The position numbers and the translations under genes were made by a program. 34,125 nt of DNA from Candidatus Woesearchaeota archaeon (GTDB lineage: Archaea; Nanobdellota; Nanobdellia; Woesearchaeales; GCA-2686295). Below, in pieces: positions 7,382 through 17,400 of this stretch. Below the pieces are notes generated by a model that did not search any database, had not been told where the DNA came from, and worked only from the letters and a program-made list of their open reading frames with translations. The stretch is taken from the NCBI GenBank assembly GCA_937912225.1, contig CALDOJ010000028.1, positions 1-34,125 on the forward strand. Direction: 5' to 3'. The first letter of the stretch is position 1. Each line of letters begins with the position of its first letter.

Positions 7382-7410
7382 ATTCTTTGGAAGAATAGTC
7401 TATTTTTAAA
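7382..7410 (-). promoter_or_regulatory. rnpB promoter with palindrome
   Basis: A TATA-like TTTAAAAATA (7401-7410) is spaced for a start at about 7381. A perfect inverted repeat, ATTCTT-TGG-AAGAAT (7382-7396), lies between the box and the start; it could bind a regulator or be chance in AT-rich DNA. Confidence 0.45.
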
Positions 7411-7469
7411 TTTAACTCATTTGAAAAATTTTCTGAGGATAAATAGAGAACATTTAAAAACATTAAAGA

Positions 7470-7477
7470 TTTAAAAA
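7470..7477 (+). promoter_or_regulatory. Candidate TATA box of the ABC transporter operon
   Basis: TTTAAAAA; a start near 7500 would precede the leader ORF ATG (7509) by about 8 nt. A similar box at 7452-7459 is an alternative. Confidence 0.35.
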
Positions 7478-7494
7478 AATCGAGGAATAAAAAA

Positions 7495-7545
7495 GAGGTT
7501 TTTTAGATATGACGGTTATCAAAAACAGAATATTTTTGGAACCTC
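7495..7545 (+). promoter_or_regulatory. Hairpin with alternative pairing in the ABC transporter leader
   Basis: Stem CAAAAA/TTTTTG (7520-7525 with 7533-7538) is extended by GGTT/AACC (7514-7517 with 7540-7543). The same 3' arm AACCTC (7540-7545) can instead pair with GAGGTT at 7495-7500. The two pairings exclude each other. Confidence 0.4.
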
Positions 7546-7574
7546 ATAATTCAACTAAAAAGGTGGAATTATGA
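7509..7574 (+). CDS. Possible 21-aa leader peptide overlapping the ABC ATPase start
   Basis: ATG at 7509, TGA at 7572-7574 sharing ATGA with the ATPase start. The peptide contains VIKNRIFLEPHN, then STKKVEL. It aligns without gaps over its first 14 residues to the 19-residue frame before the sulfur-carrier gene (MKIIKNQIFLEFHN); of the nucleotide differences, two are synonymous and one exchanges I for V. The ORF also contains a hairpin, so RNA-level conservation is a rival explanation. Confidence 0.5.
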   Translation: MTVIKNRIFLEPHNSTKKVEL

Positions 7575-8560
7575 CGGAGCCTATATTCAAGATTGAACAC
7601 ATTACGAAGCGATTCGGAGACCACCTCGTTCTTAATGATATTAGTTTTGATATACGAAAAGGAGAAATATTTGGGATAATTGGAGCTAGTGGTTCTGGTA
7701 AGACTACTTTATTAAATACTCTTATTGGGTTTATAAGACCTGATACTGGAGATATTCTTTTCAGATTTGAACATTTGCTCGATTTTCAAAAAGCTATGAC
7801 TTTTCGTTCTGTTTTTAAAAAACAAGAATCAGTTAAAAGAGTATACGGTTTTGCAGCACAAGTTCCTTCTTTTTATGATAATTTAACAGTTAGAGAAAAC
7901 CTTGAATATTTTGGTTCTTTGTATAACCTTTCTAAAGACGCTATTAAAACAAATGTAGAAACTTTACTTAATTTAATGGATTTAAAAAACTCTGAAGATA
8001 TTCTTTCAAGCCATCTTTCTGGTGGAATGGAGCGAAGATTAGATATTGCTTGTTCTTTAATTCACGACCCTGCAATTCTTGTTCTTGACGAGCCAACCGC
8101 TGATTTAGATCCTGTTCTTCGTGAACATATTTGGACTTTAATCAAAAAAATTAACAAAAAAGGAACCACTATTATTCTTGCAAGTCATCATTTGAGTGAG
8201 TTAGAAGATCTTTGTTCAAGAATTGCAATTGTTAAAAAAGGAAAACTTATTGATGTTGCTAGTCCTGATGCTATTAAAAATAAATATTCTAAAATTCAAG
8301 AAATACATCTTGAAACTTATCCTGGTCATTATGAAAAAATCCTTAAAGCTCTTCAAAAAAAGAAAATAAAAAATTGTGAACGAAAAGGATCTGAAATAGT
8401 TATTTCTTCTCATAAACCTCAATCTGTTTTCCTTCAATTATTTCCACTTTTAAAACAATTAAAAGAAGAAGTTGTTGATCTTAAAGTTGGAAAACCTTCA
8501 CTTGATGAAATTTTTATTTCCATATCTAAAAAAGATGAAGACTTAGTCGAAGAAAAATAA
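7571..8560 (+). CDS. ABC transporter ATP-binding protein
   Basis: A 329-residue ATPase subunit of an ABC-2-type exporter. Walker A GASGSGKTT (near 37-45), signature LSGGMERRLDIA, Walker B ILVLDEPTADLD, and the H-loop in ILASHHLSELED are all intact. Residues after about 235 form a C-terminal extension typical of CcmA/NatA-type drug and lipid exporters. Shine-Dalgarno AAGGTGG precedes the ATG at good spacing. The permease gene begins 1 nt after the stop. Expression is probably tied to the overlapping upstream mini-ORF. Confidence 0.95.
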   Translation: MTEPIFKIEHITKRFGDHLVLNDISFDIRKGEIFGIIGASGSGKTTLLNTLIGFIRPDTGDILFRFEHLLDFQKAMTFRSVFKKQESVKRVYGFAAQVPSFYDNLTVRENLEYFGSLYNLSKDAIKTNVETLLNLMDLKNSEDILSSHLSGGMERRLDIACSLIHDPAILVLDEPTADLDPVLREHIWTLIKKINKKGTTIILASHHLSELEDLCSRIAIVKKGKLIDVASPDAIKNKYSKIQEIHLETYPGHYEKILKALQKKKIKNCERKGSEIVISSHKPQSVFLQLFPLLKQLKEEVVDLKVGKPSLDEIFISISKKDEDLVEEK

Positions 8561-8561
8561 A

Positions 8562-10556
8562 ATGAAATTATTAACAATAATTAATAAAAATTTGAAGCTT
8601 TTATTTAGAGCTAAGAGTTCTGCATTTATAGTTGTGTTTGGACCTCTTTTAATTATTTTATTAGTTGGTTTGGCTTTGAATAAACCAAGCACGTATGATT
8701 TATCTGTTGGTGTTTATGCTCCTGAATATAATGATTTAACAAGATCTTTTGTTGAAGAATTACAAAATAATAATTATTTAGTTGAAATTTTTGATAATAA
8801 TATAACTTGTATTGATGCTATTAAAAAAGCAACTGTTCATACTTGTATTGTTTTTCCCGGTAATTTTGTTATTAGAAGTCAAGGTTCTAATCAAGTTATT
8901 TTTTACGTAGATTATTCTCGTGCCAATCTTGTTTATCAAATCATTGAATCTATTTCTTCAAATATTGATATTCGTTCTTCAGAACTTAGTTATGAATTAA
9001 CTAATAATATTTTAAGTAGAATGACTGAAACTACTTCAGATGTTGATGCTAACATTCTTGCTTTAATTACATTAAAAGCTTCTACAGATAACATCGTTGC
9101 TAATATTGGAACTATTCAAAGCAATATTGATAGTATTGATTTGGATATGGAAGATACTAGAATTGATGACATTGAAACTAAAGTTGGTGAAACAAAAATA
9201 AAAGCTAAATCTTTGAAAGGTTTAGGATATGAAGCTGTTGGAGAAGGATTGGATCTTGCAAGTAATTCTTCAACAGGAGATTTATTAAGTATAAAACAGG
9301 AACTAAATACTACTTATAATCAAACACTTGCTTTGTATACTAGTCTTGATATAATTATTGAGAATGCAACTGATATAATTGATGATATTGAAGATAAATT
9401 AAAAAGTGCGAAATCATCTAATACAAATATAAAAAAAAGTCTTGATGAAACAAAAGCTTCTTTAAATACTGTTAAATCAGAAACTGACACTGTTAAATCT
9501 TCTTTAGAAACAATTAATTCAAACATTGCAGGTATTGAAGTTAAATCTGCTGAAAGTATTGTGAGTCCAATAACAACAAAGATTGAACCTGTAGTTCCAG
9601 AATCTACTCAACTGGGTTTCATGTTTCCTTTCCTACTTGTATTAGTTATTATGTTTATAGGTATCATGTTATCTAGTGCTTTAATTGTTATGGAGAAAAA
9701 TTCTAAATCTTCTTTTAGAAACTTTACTACTCCTACTAAAGATGAGTTTTTTGTAATATCAACTTATTTGACAAGTTTAGCATTATTAATTTTACAAATA
9801 GTTATTATTCTTGGAATTTCTTATTTTTTCATAAAGTCTTCACTAATTTCAAATTTAGGAATTGCTTCATTGGTATTATTCATAACTATTAGTACATTTA
9901 TTATTTTAGGAATGATAGTTGGTTATTTATCAAGCACTCAAGAAGCAGCTACGATGCTTTCTATAGCAATTGGAAGCGTATTATTATTGTTATCTAATCT
10001 TATTTTACCTTTAGAAACTATGTCTACTTTAATTCAAAAATTAGCAAGATTTAATCCGTATGTTTTATCTTCAGAACTCTTAAAGAAAACTTTGTTGTTT
10101 AATGTAAGTTTTAGAGAAGCTGGAATGGATATTTTATTCTTAACAATTATTATGATAGTATTATTTGTTATAATGTTTTTAGTTCAAAAACTTTCAAAAA
10201 TAAAATATCTTCAAAAAATTCCCCATATTAAACGTAAAGAATTAATTTATGTTCCTGAAGATAGTTATTTAAAACTTGAAAATCATGCTATTAAAAATCT
10301 TCATGGAGTGTTAACTGTTCTCAAAAACATGCATGATGAAGAATTCAATAAATATGTTAATAAAAAAAAGAATGATATTTGTGACTGGATAAGCACTATA
10401 TTAAGAGAAAGAAAACTTGCTTGGAAATTAAGATCTAAATCTAGAGAACAAATGATTTCTATATTAGATGCTCATCTTAAAAAAATTGAGAAAAAAGAAG
10501 AGAAAAAAAGAACAAAATTATTAAAAAAAGAACAAAAAGATCAATTATCTAAATAA
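8562..10556 (+). CDS. ABC-2 type permease with large extracytoplasmic coiled coil
   Basis: 664 residues. One membrane span lies near residues 20-42, followed by about 300 external residues containing coiled-coil-like segments (IDDIEDKLKSAKSSNTNIKK, SLDETKASLNTVKSE). Five or six further spans occupy about 350-555 (FMFPFLLVLVIMFIGIML onward), and a Lys/Glu-rich cytoplasmic tail ends the protein. This is the YhgE/Pip-like layout of ABC-2 permeases. With the upstream ATPase it forms one exporter; substrate unknown, with surface polymers, lipids or peptides possible. The gene's end overlaps the convergent MEMO gene by 12 nt. Confidence 0.88.
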   Translation: MKLLTIINKNLKLLFRAKSSAFIVVFGPLLIILLVGLALNKPSTYDLSVGVYAPEYNDLTRSFVEELQNNNYLVEIFDNNITCIDAIKKATVHTCIVFPGNFVIRSQGSNQVIFYVDYSRANLVYQIIESISSNIDIRSSELSYELTNNILSRMTETTSDVDANILALITLKASTDNIVANIGTIQSNIDSIDLDMEDTRIDDIETKVGETKIKAKSLKGLGYEAVGEGLDLASNSSTGDLLSIKQELNTTYNQTLALYTSLDIIIENATDIIDDIEDKLKSAKSSNTNIKKSLDETKASLNTVKSETDTVKSSLETINSNIAGIEVKSAESIVSPITTKIEPVVPESTQLGFMFPFLLVLVIMFIGIMLSSALIVMEKNSKSSFRNFTTPTKDEFFVISTYLTSLALLILQIVIILGISYFFIKSSLISNLGIASLVLFITISTFIILGMIVGYLSSTQEAATMLSIAIGSVLLLLSNLILPLETMSTLIQKLARFNPYVLSSELLKKTLLFNVSFREAGMDILFLTIIMIVLFVIMFLVQKLSKIKYLQKIPHIKRKELIYVPEDSYLKLENHAIKNLHGVLTVLKNMHDEEFNKYVNKKKNDICDWISTILRERKLAWKLRSKSREQMISILDAHLKKIEKKEEKKRTKLLKKEQKDQLSK

Positions 10557-11396
10557 GATGCTTGCATAACTCACTGAATTTTTATAATCATTTGTTAAAT
10601 CTCCGGAAGTGTAATATTGTTCTAATTCAATTTTGTCTGATTTAATTGTTTTTAGCAATAATGATATAGGTAACGCACCACAAATTGTTGCAAAATTCTT
10701 TTGAACAAACTCTAAAAATCCATCTGAATCTAAACTTTTTATGAAATCAATTGCTTTACCATCTAATTCATAAATATTTTTCTTTACATCTAAAGAGAAA
10801 GGAACATGATGATAATTAGATCCATAATGAGTAAAATCGGAACTTATTATGAATTTAACTTTTTTATTAGTTTCAATAATTGTTTCTTTAATATCTAATG
10901 CGATTTTTTTAATATCGGCATCATGACTTATTAAAATCGGTAGAATTCTTATTTTTTCAATTTGATTTTTGAATATAAATTGTAAGAATGGAATTTGTAC
11001 TTCTAAACAATGTTCATCATCATGAATCATTTCGTTTTGTTTTAAATTACCTTTTTCAGATAATCTTCTTGCAAAATCTTGATCAACTCTTACAATCCCT
11101 AAAGGTGTTTCTAATGGATCCATAGAAAATCCTGAACTTGCATGATTATGACTAGGACCTATCATAATAAACAGATCAGGAAACTCTGATTCTGCTAATG
11201 CTTTATAAGACCATGCTGCACATTGACCTGAATAAACATATCCTGCGTGAGGCGTTATAATAGCTTGTAAAGGTTGTTTTTGAGATGTTGGTAAAGCTCC
11301 AGGTCCTTTCTCTCCAAGAAAACAATCTCTAATTTGATTTTCTAAAATAGTTGGTGCTGCTTCGTAGAATAATCCTGCGTATTTAGCTTGCTTCAT
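10545..11396 (-). CDS. MEMO family protein
   Basis: A 283-residue MEMO1-like protein (AmmeMemoRadiSam system B family), related to class III extradiol dioxygenases. Characteristic segments: ITPHAGYVYSG, IGPSHNH, DEHCLEVQIPFLQ and SSDFTHYG, which supply the His/Asp/Cys metal-site residues. Length matches the family. Biochemical function in archaea is unsettled. The AMMECR1 and radical-SAM partners often found next to it are not in this window. The TATA box TTTATATA (11419-11426) is 23-30 nt before the ATG, so the mRNA is probably leaderless. Confidence 0.95.
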   Translation of the reverse strand: MKQAKYAGLFYEAAPTILENQIRDCFLGEKGPGALPTSQKQPLQAIITPHAGYVYSGQCAAWSYKALAESEFPDLFIMIGPSHNHASSGFSMDPLETPLGIVRVDQDFARRLSEKGNLKQNEMIHDDEHCLEVQIPFLQFIFKNQIEKIRILPILISHDADIKKIALDIKETIIETNKKVKFIISSDFTHYGSNYHHVPFSLDVKKNIYELDGKAIDFIKSLDSDGFLEFVQKNFATICGALPISLLLKTIKSDKIELEQYYTSGDLTNDYKNSVSYASILFR

Positions 11397-11418
11397 ATTT
11401 TGCTTAAAAGAATTGGAG

Positions 11419-11426
11419 TATATAAA
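11419..11426 (-). promoter_or_regulatory. TATA box of the MEMO gene
   Basis: TTTATATA 23-30 nt before the ATG, the spacing seen at most promoters here. Confidence 0.5.
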
Positions 11427-11441
11427 ATTTTTGTGAAAGAA

Positions 11442-14400
11442 CTAAATTGTTAATTCATACTTTACTCCACAATTTCCTGATGCACATCCAGCAGTAGGAG
11501 ATGAACAACCATCTGGAAAACTAGGTCCTGTTGCTAAATCATAACAATAGTCTCCTGTATATGCATTAGAGAATGAATAAATAGAGCTCATAATTCCACA
11601 ATCTAAAGTTGTATCACTAGTATCACAAGCACATCTGTTTATAATAGAAGGCATATAATAATGACAACAATTTGTTAAATTAGCATTTGTTGTACAATCA
11701 TTTTGATTACTAACAACTTCATAATTACATTCGCCATTTAATTTAGCTCCTGCAACATCATGAAGTCTTAAGTTGGATGTTAAATAATTCCAATTTAAAG
11801 TATTAAGATCAGTTCCTTCTAACATTAATCTTTGATTATAATTACAACCTAATGCATAATCAGTATTAATATCGGACGTTCCTTTCCATTGATCTGTAAG
11901 ATCTCTTAAGAAAGAAATATCTGATTTGAAGTTATAATAATCAACTACTAAAGTTTTATTAACTTTCAATGCTTTAATCTCTAAATCTCCTTGAGTTTTA
12001 ATAAATAATTCTTCGAATTCTGCTAATTCAGAATTTTGAGGTAGACTATAAGTTACTGCAGCATAATTTCCAAATAGTTTACTAAAAGTAGTTTTTAACG
12101 AGTCCCACATATTTGCAAAGAATCCAACAATACCTGTAAATCTTGGCTCTTCTAAACTAAAAATTACTACATTAAAAGGTTTATTGTAAGAAACATTAAG
12201 TCTGTTTCCTGTTTCTTCACAAATTGTAAAGAAAGTATTTGTAGTTGTTTCATCTAATGCATCATCACAAGTATATGTTGTTGAACTTTCTTCATCGTTC
12301 ATAGGATAAAATGATTTTAAATTATGGTTTAAGTAATTATCAATATTGACTTCTTCTAAAACAACCCCAATTAAAATATTTTCATCATTTATATTTAATA
12401 CACAAAAGTTTTCAGTAGATACTAAAGTTCCAAATAAACCACTATCTGCTTCTGGCGAAGTTAAAAGATTTAATGAATCATCCCCATTACAATGTAAAGA
12501 ATAATCTAATCCTGAAGTTTTAGCAATATCTAAAAGCTTAGAAGCTATTAATCTTGTTGGAGGATAATCTGCTAAAGGAGTCCATTCTTTATTAATATCA
12601 CAAAAATACGAACCTTTTGTATCAAAGTAATTTTTAATATGATCTGATTCTATAATAGGATTTCCTGAATAATCATTAACTCCTAAATCATTATTACAGG
12701 ACCAAAATTCTCCATCTTTAAAAAGAATTGATTTAGTAATTGAGTTTTCAACATTTAATCCTTCAGCTAAAGTCATATTATCTTCAAAAGATGAAGTCCA
12801 TTTATTATTGTAATTACAGAACCAAGAAGCACGAAGAGTAAATTGATCTTCAGTATGAGTATTATCAAAGACAGGTGTTGTATCTCTATAATTATTATTT
12901 CCAAAGTCTACATCACAAGACCAAAACAAAGAATCATTAAACAAAATCGCTTCAGTCTGAGCATTAACAACTCCAGTTCCTGATGCTAAAGTTTCATCTT
13001 CGGCAAAAGTATTATTCCATTTACCATCTAAATTACAGAACCAACCATCATTAATTTCAAACTTATTTTCAATTAAACCAACATCAATAATTAAATCTCT
13101 ACTTATATCATTTTGACCGATATTTTCATCACAAGATAACCATTCACTAGAACTATTAAATAAAATGCTTTCTGTGATTGAATTAAACACATCAACACCT
13201 TGAGCTAAAGTTTGATTAGGAATAATCTGAGGAATCCAAGATTTATTTAAATAACAGAATTTAGAACCTTTAAAATCTAATTGATTGATTATTTGTGTAT
13301 TATCAAAAACAGAAGTTGTATCTCTATAATTATTATTTCCGAAATCAGCATCACAAGACCAAAACAAAGAATCATTAAACATAACTCTATCTGACATTGA
13401 AACAGAATTATCATAACAAACTATTTTCGAAGGATATCCTCCAACACCATTGACCCAATCAGAACCAGTATAATTAGAACAAGCATTGCCGCCTGTTGGA
13501 ACTGTTATTGGCGAACCAAATTCGTAACCTTCTTCAATACAAAACTGATTTATAGAATGATTATTTGTATCTGAGCAAACAATTTTATTATTTCGTTTAG
13601 GACCGAAAAAGAAATCTTTTTTTGGAATAAAGACTTCGGAACCAACTTCTAAAGTTGTATCATCAGCAAAAGTATTATTCCACTTGCCATTTAAATTACA
13701 AAACATAGGACCTCTTAAAACTAACTGATTGTAAATCTGAGAAGGACTAATTATTTTAACATTGGTTCGATAAGCATTATTGCCTAAATCACGATCACAA
13801 GACCAAAACAAAGAATCGTTGAAAAGAATTGCTTCAGTATCGTCATTTACAAGTTTATTACCTTGAGCTAAAGTTTGACCTTCAGTAAATGTTAAATTCC
13901 ATTTACCATCTAAACCACAGAACCACTGATCATTAATTTTAAACTTATTTTCAATTAAAGAATCTTGAATAATTAAATCAGTACTCATATCATTAGTTCC
14001 AATATTCTCATCACAAGATAACCATTCATTTGAATTATTAAATAAAACACTTTCAGTAGTAGAAGTTGTTAAATTTATTCCGTTAGCCAAAGTTTGACCA
14101 GCACTAAACTGAGGAAGCCAAGAATTATTCAAATAACAGAACCAAGAACCTCTAAGAGATAATTGATTTTCAGTTTGTTCATCAGTAAATTTTAGAACAT
14201 TTGGTCTATAATTATTATAACCAAAGTCAGAATCACAAGACCAAAACAAAGAATCATTAAACAAAACTCTATCAGGAGCATTTGTTTTATTATAACAAAA
14301 AACTTCATCAGTTCTAATACCAGAACTTGTACCCCAACTACCAGAACCGAAATTAAAAAAAGTACAAAAATCACTTGATGAGCTTAATACTTCAGCATGA

Positions 14401-17400
14401 TCATAATTTTTTTCACCATGACAAAACATAGATAATGTAACACTATCAGAACAAATTGGAACAGAATTATGATCAGGACTTAAAAATGTTTGCCCGTTTC
14501 TTGCATCAACACCATCAGTAATATTAACTAATTCTAAAGTTAAATTGTCAGCGAATACAGGCGTCCAATTTCTATCATTATCAAATCCACAAAAATAAGA
14601 ACCTCTAATGTTTGTAACATTTAAAACATGATCATCTGCAATCTTTTTTCTAGTATTATCATACTCATTATAACCATAATCAGTATCACAAGACCAAAAC
14701 TCAGAATCATTAAGTAAAACACTACCAAGAGTTTCATCGCCTGTACCTTCAGCAAGAGTTGAACCATCATCAAACATTGACAACCAATTACCATCTTTAC
14801 TACAGAACCAAGAACCAATAATTTCAAAAGTAGGAATTATATTACTAGGATTAATTAAAGGAATTGAAGTTCTAGTTCCATCAAAACTCTCAACTAAATT
14901 ATTTCCATAATCATAATCACAAGCAAAGAAATTATCATAATATAAAAGATTATTATATGTTGAAAGATAATAATTAATTGAGTCTGCAACGATTTCATCA
15001 GATTCTACTTTAAAACCATTAAAACATCCTGCCCATTCATCAGAATAAAATTCTCCATAATTATCTTTAGTTGTTTCTGAACCACAACATCTTGTTCCGC
15101 TCCATTCATAACTCATTTGAGAATCACAAGCAAACATATAAGGAGCATAATCTCTAAAAGCTGATGTTTGAAAATCAATCGGAATTGGAGATGTTAAAGA
15201 AGGAATCCAAGTTTCAAAAGGACCTGTACAATATCTTGTATCATAACCTTGATTTGTTCCTAAATCAGATTTTCTATTAAGAACAAAATTATCTATGAAA
15301 ATAAATTCACCATTAGAAGAACCTGAAATATTTATTTTTAAATAATTTGTTTGATTCAAAATATCAAAGCCACAAACAGAAATATCTAAAATTACATGAT
15401 ACCAATTATTTGCAGAAAGACTTATTCCTGAAAGATTATGATTAATATTGTCTGATATTGAAAAACCACAACCTAAAGGATATTCTGTAACTCCAATATC
15501 TTTTCTCATTAATTCAATAGTATCAGGAGTACCAACTCCTGTAAATAAAATATCAAATTCTAAAGTATCATACTCTGGCCAAAATTCAACTCCTGCAGCT
15601 GGAAAACTATGAGAACTAGCAGGAAGAATAATCTTTCTTATCATATCTAAAACAAAAGGTTCATCTACTTTATCAAAACTCTGAACAGTATGTAACTGAC
15701 TTCCTTCAGTAAACATGTTTGACCCATCAACTTTATTCCAAGGGTCATCTGTATGAAGATTAGAAAAAGAAGACCCATAACTACATTCAGCAATTAAACT
15801 ATCACCTGCTTCTTTATAACAAAGAAAACTATTATTTAATTTAAAAGGTGAAAGATCATAAGGATCCCATTCTCTATAACCTTCTTTACAACAAATATAA
15901 TTATTAAGAAGGTTTGCTGCTTGAATTGGAAGATCACAACTAATACCATCAACATTAGGTGCATTAGGATCAGGAATTGTTTCTCCTCCTTGAACAGAAC
16001 AATTCAATAAAGGATTACCTTCAAAACCATTACACACATCCCATAACTCTAAACCTGTATAATTTGTTATACTATAAGCATGATTATAACAACAAACTTC
16101 TGATTGATTTGAACCTATTCTTGCAAATGAATCTAAACAATAATAATTTTCATCTTCATCAAGTTTAGAAGTATTATCACAATAAAAACCACCATTATCA
16201 GAACAACTAAAAGACCAATGACCTCTATATTCTGGATCAATAGACCAAGTTTCTTTTAAAACTTCTGTTGAAGCCGCATCATCTTCCCAATCAGCAGGAG
16301 GTTCACCAACACGAACTCCATTAATATCATAACAAACAGGACAATTACCTGCGGAATATTGATTTTCTCCTAATAAATATTGAAATTCAGAATCAACAGA
16401 AGATTCAAAACTTTCATTATCATAAGGAAGAATTTGATTAATTACCATACAACAACCTTCAGTATATATTGTTTCATCATAATTAACTTGTTTACAATAG
16501 TCTTCATTTTGATAAAAGAGTTGAGGAAAATAAGTTTTATTATAAACATCTGGCGTGTTATAACACCAGTTACTTCCTGAAGGTAAAGTTTTATCAGGAG
16601 GACTTTGAAAATTTTTCAAATAATTACTTAAATTTAAATCTCCAAATTGAGGTGCTTGTCCTGTTGCATTACAAACAAACCATTCACCACCAACTGCGAT
16701 TGTATCATAACTAATATCATAAACATTAGTTTCATCTAAATCAGCATCACAATCGTTGTTAATAAAATCATAAGGGATTTCTTGAGCACTTGGATTAATA
16801 CAAACAGCACATGAAGAAGTTACACCAGAACAATCAGCAGAAGTAATTGGTTGAACATCTAATCTTTGATATCCTTCTATTAATTCAACATCATCAATCC
16901 AAACAGTTCCTTCACCATCAGGACTGCTAAAAAACAAATATACTTGTGTGACTTCTGCAAGATTATTAGTTGTAAAAGATTTATTTATTGTTATCCAATT
17001 AGGAACAGTGCTAGAAATAGTATTAATACCTGCACCATTACAACCTGTTTCAACACATTGAAAATTATTTGATATAGCACTATTACGAACATGAGCTGAA
17101 AGTACAAATGAACCTCTCGTAATATCTCCTTTCACTTTAGCTGAAACAGTATATTGAGTATTTGATTTAATAGAAACTATTGTTGATTTCATACCTGGAT
17201 AAGAAGAAGAAGGAGTTGAATCATGATTAGAAACAATAATTTTTTGAGATTTTAAACCTGAATTACTATTTGAAGAATCTAAATGAAAATTAATTGTTGC
17301 AGAAGAAAGAGAATTAGCAAACCAATAATTTGATAAACCACTTTGAGTTGAACCAGAACCTAATTCAAAACCATGATTAATAACTAAGTTTCCATTTCTA

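Noticed and set aside
14192..14827. Hydrophobic alternative frames inside the giant protein gene
   Set aside because: Frame-shifted reading of the Asn/Asp-rich repeats gives Ile/Val/Leu-rich strings; no start signals.
12590..14960. CRISPR-like periodicity
   Set aside because: The repeats are about 225 bp, diverged and in frame; they encode protein repeats, without short identical repeats and unique spacers.
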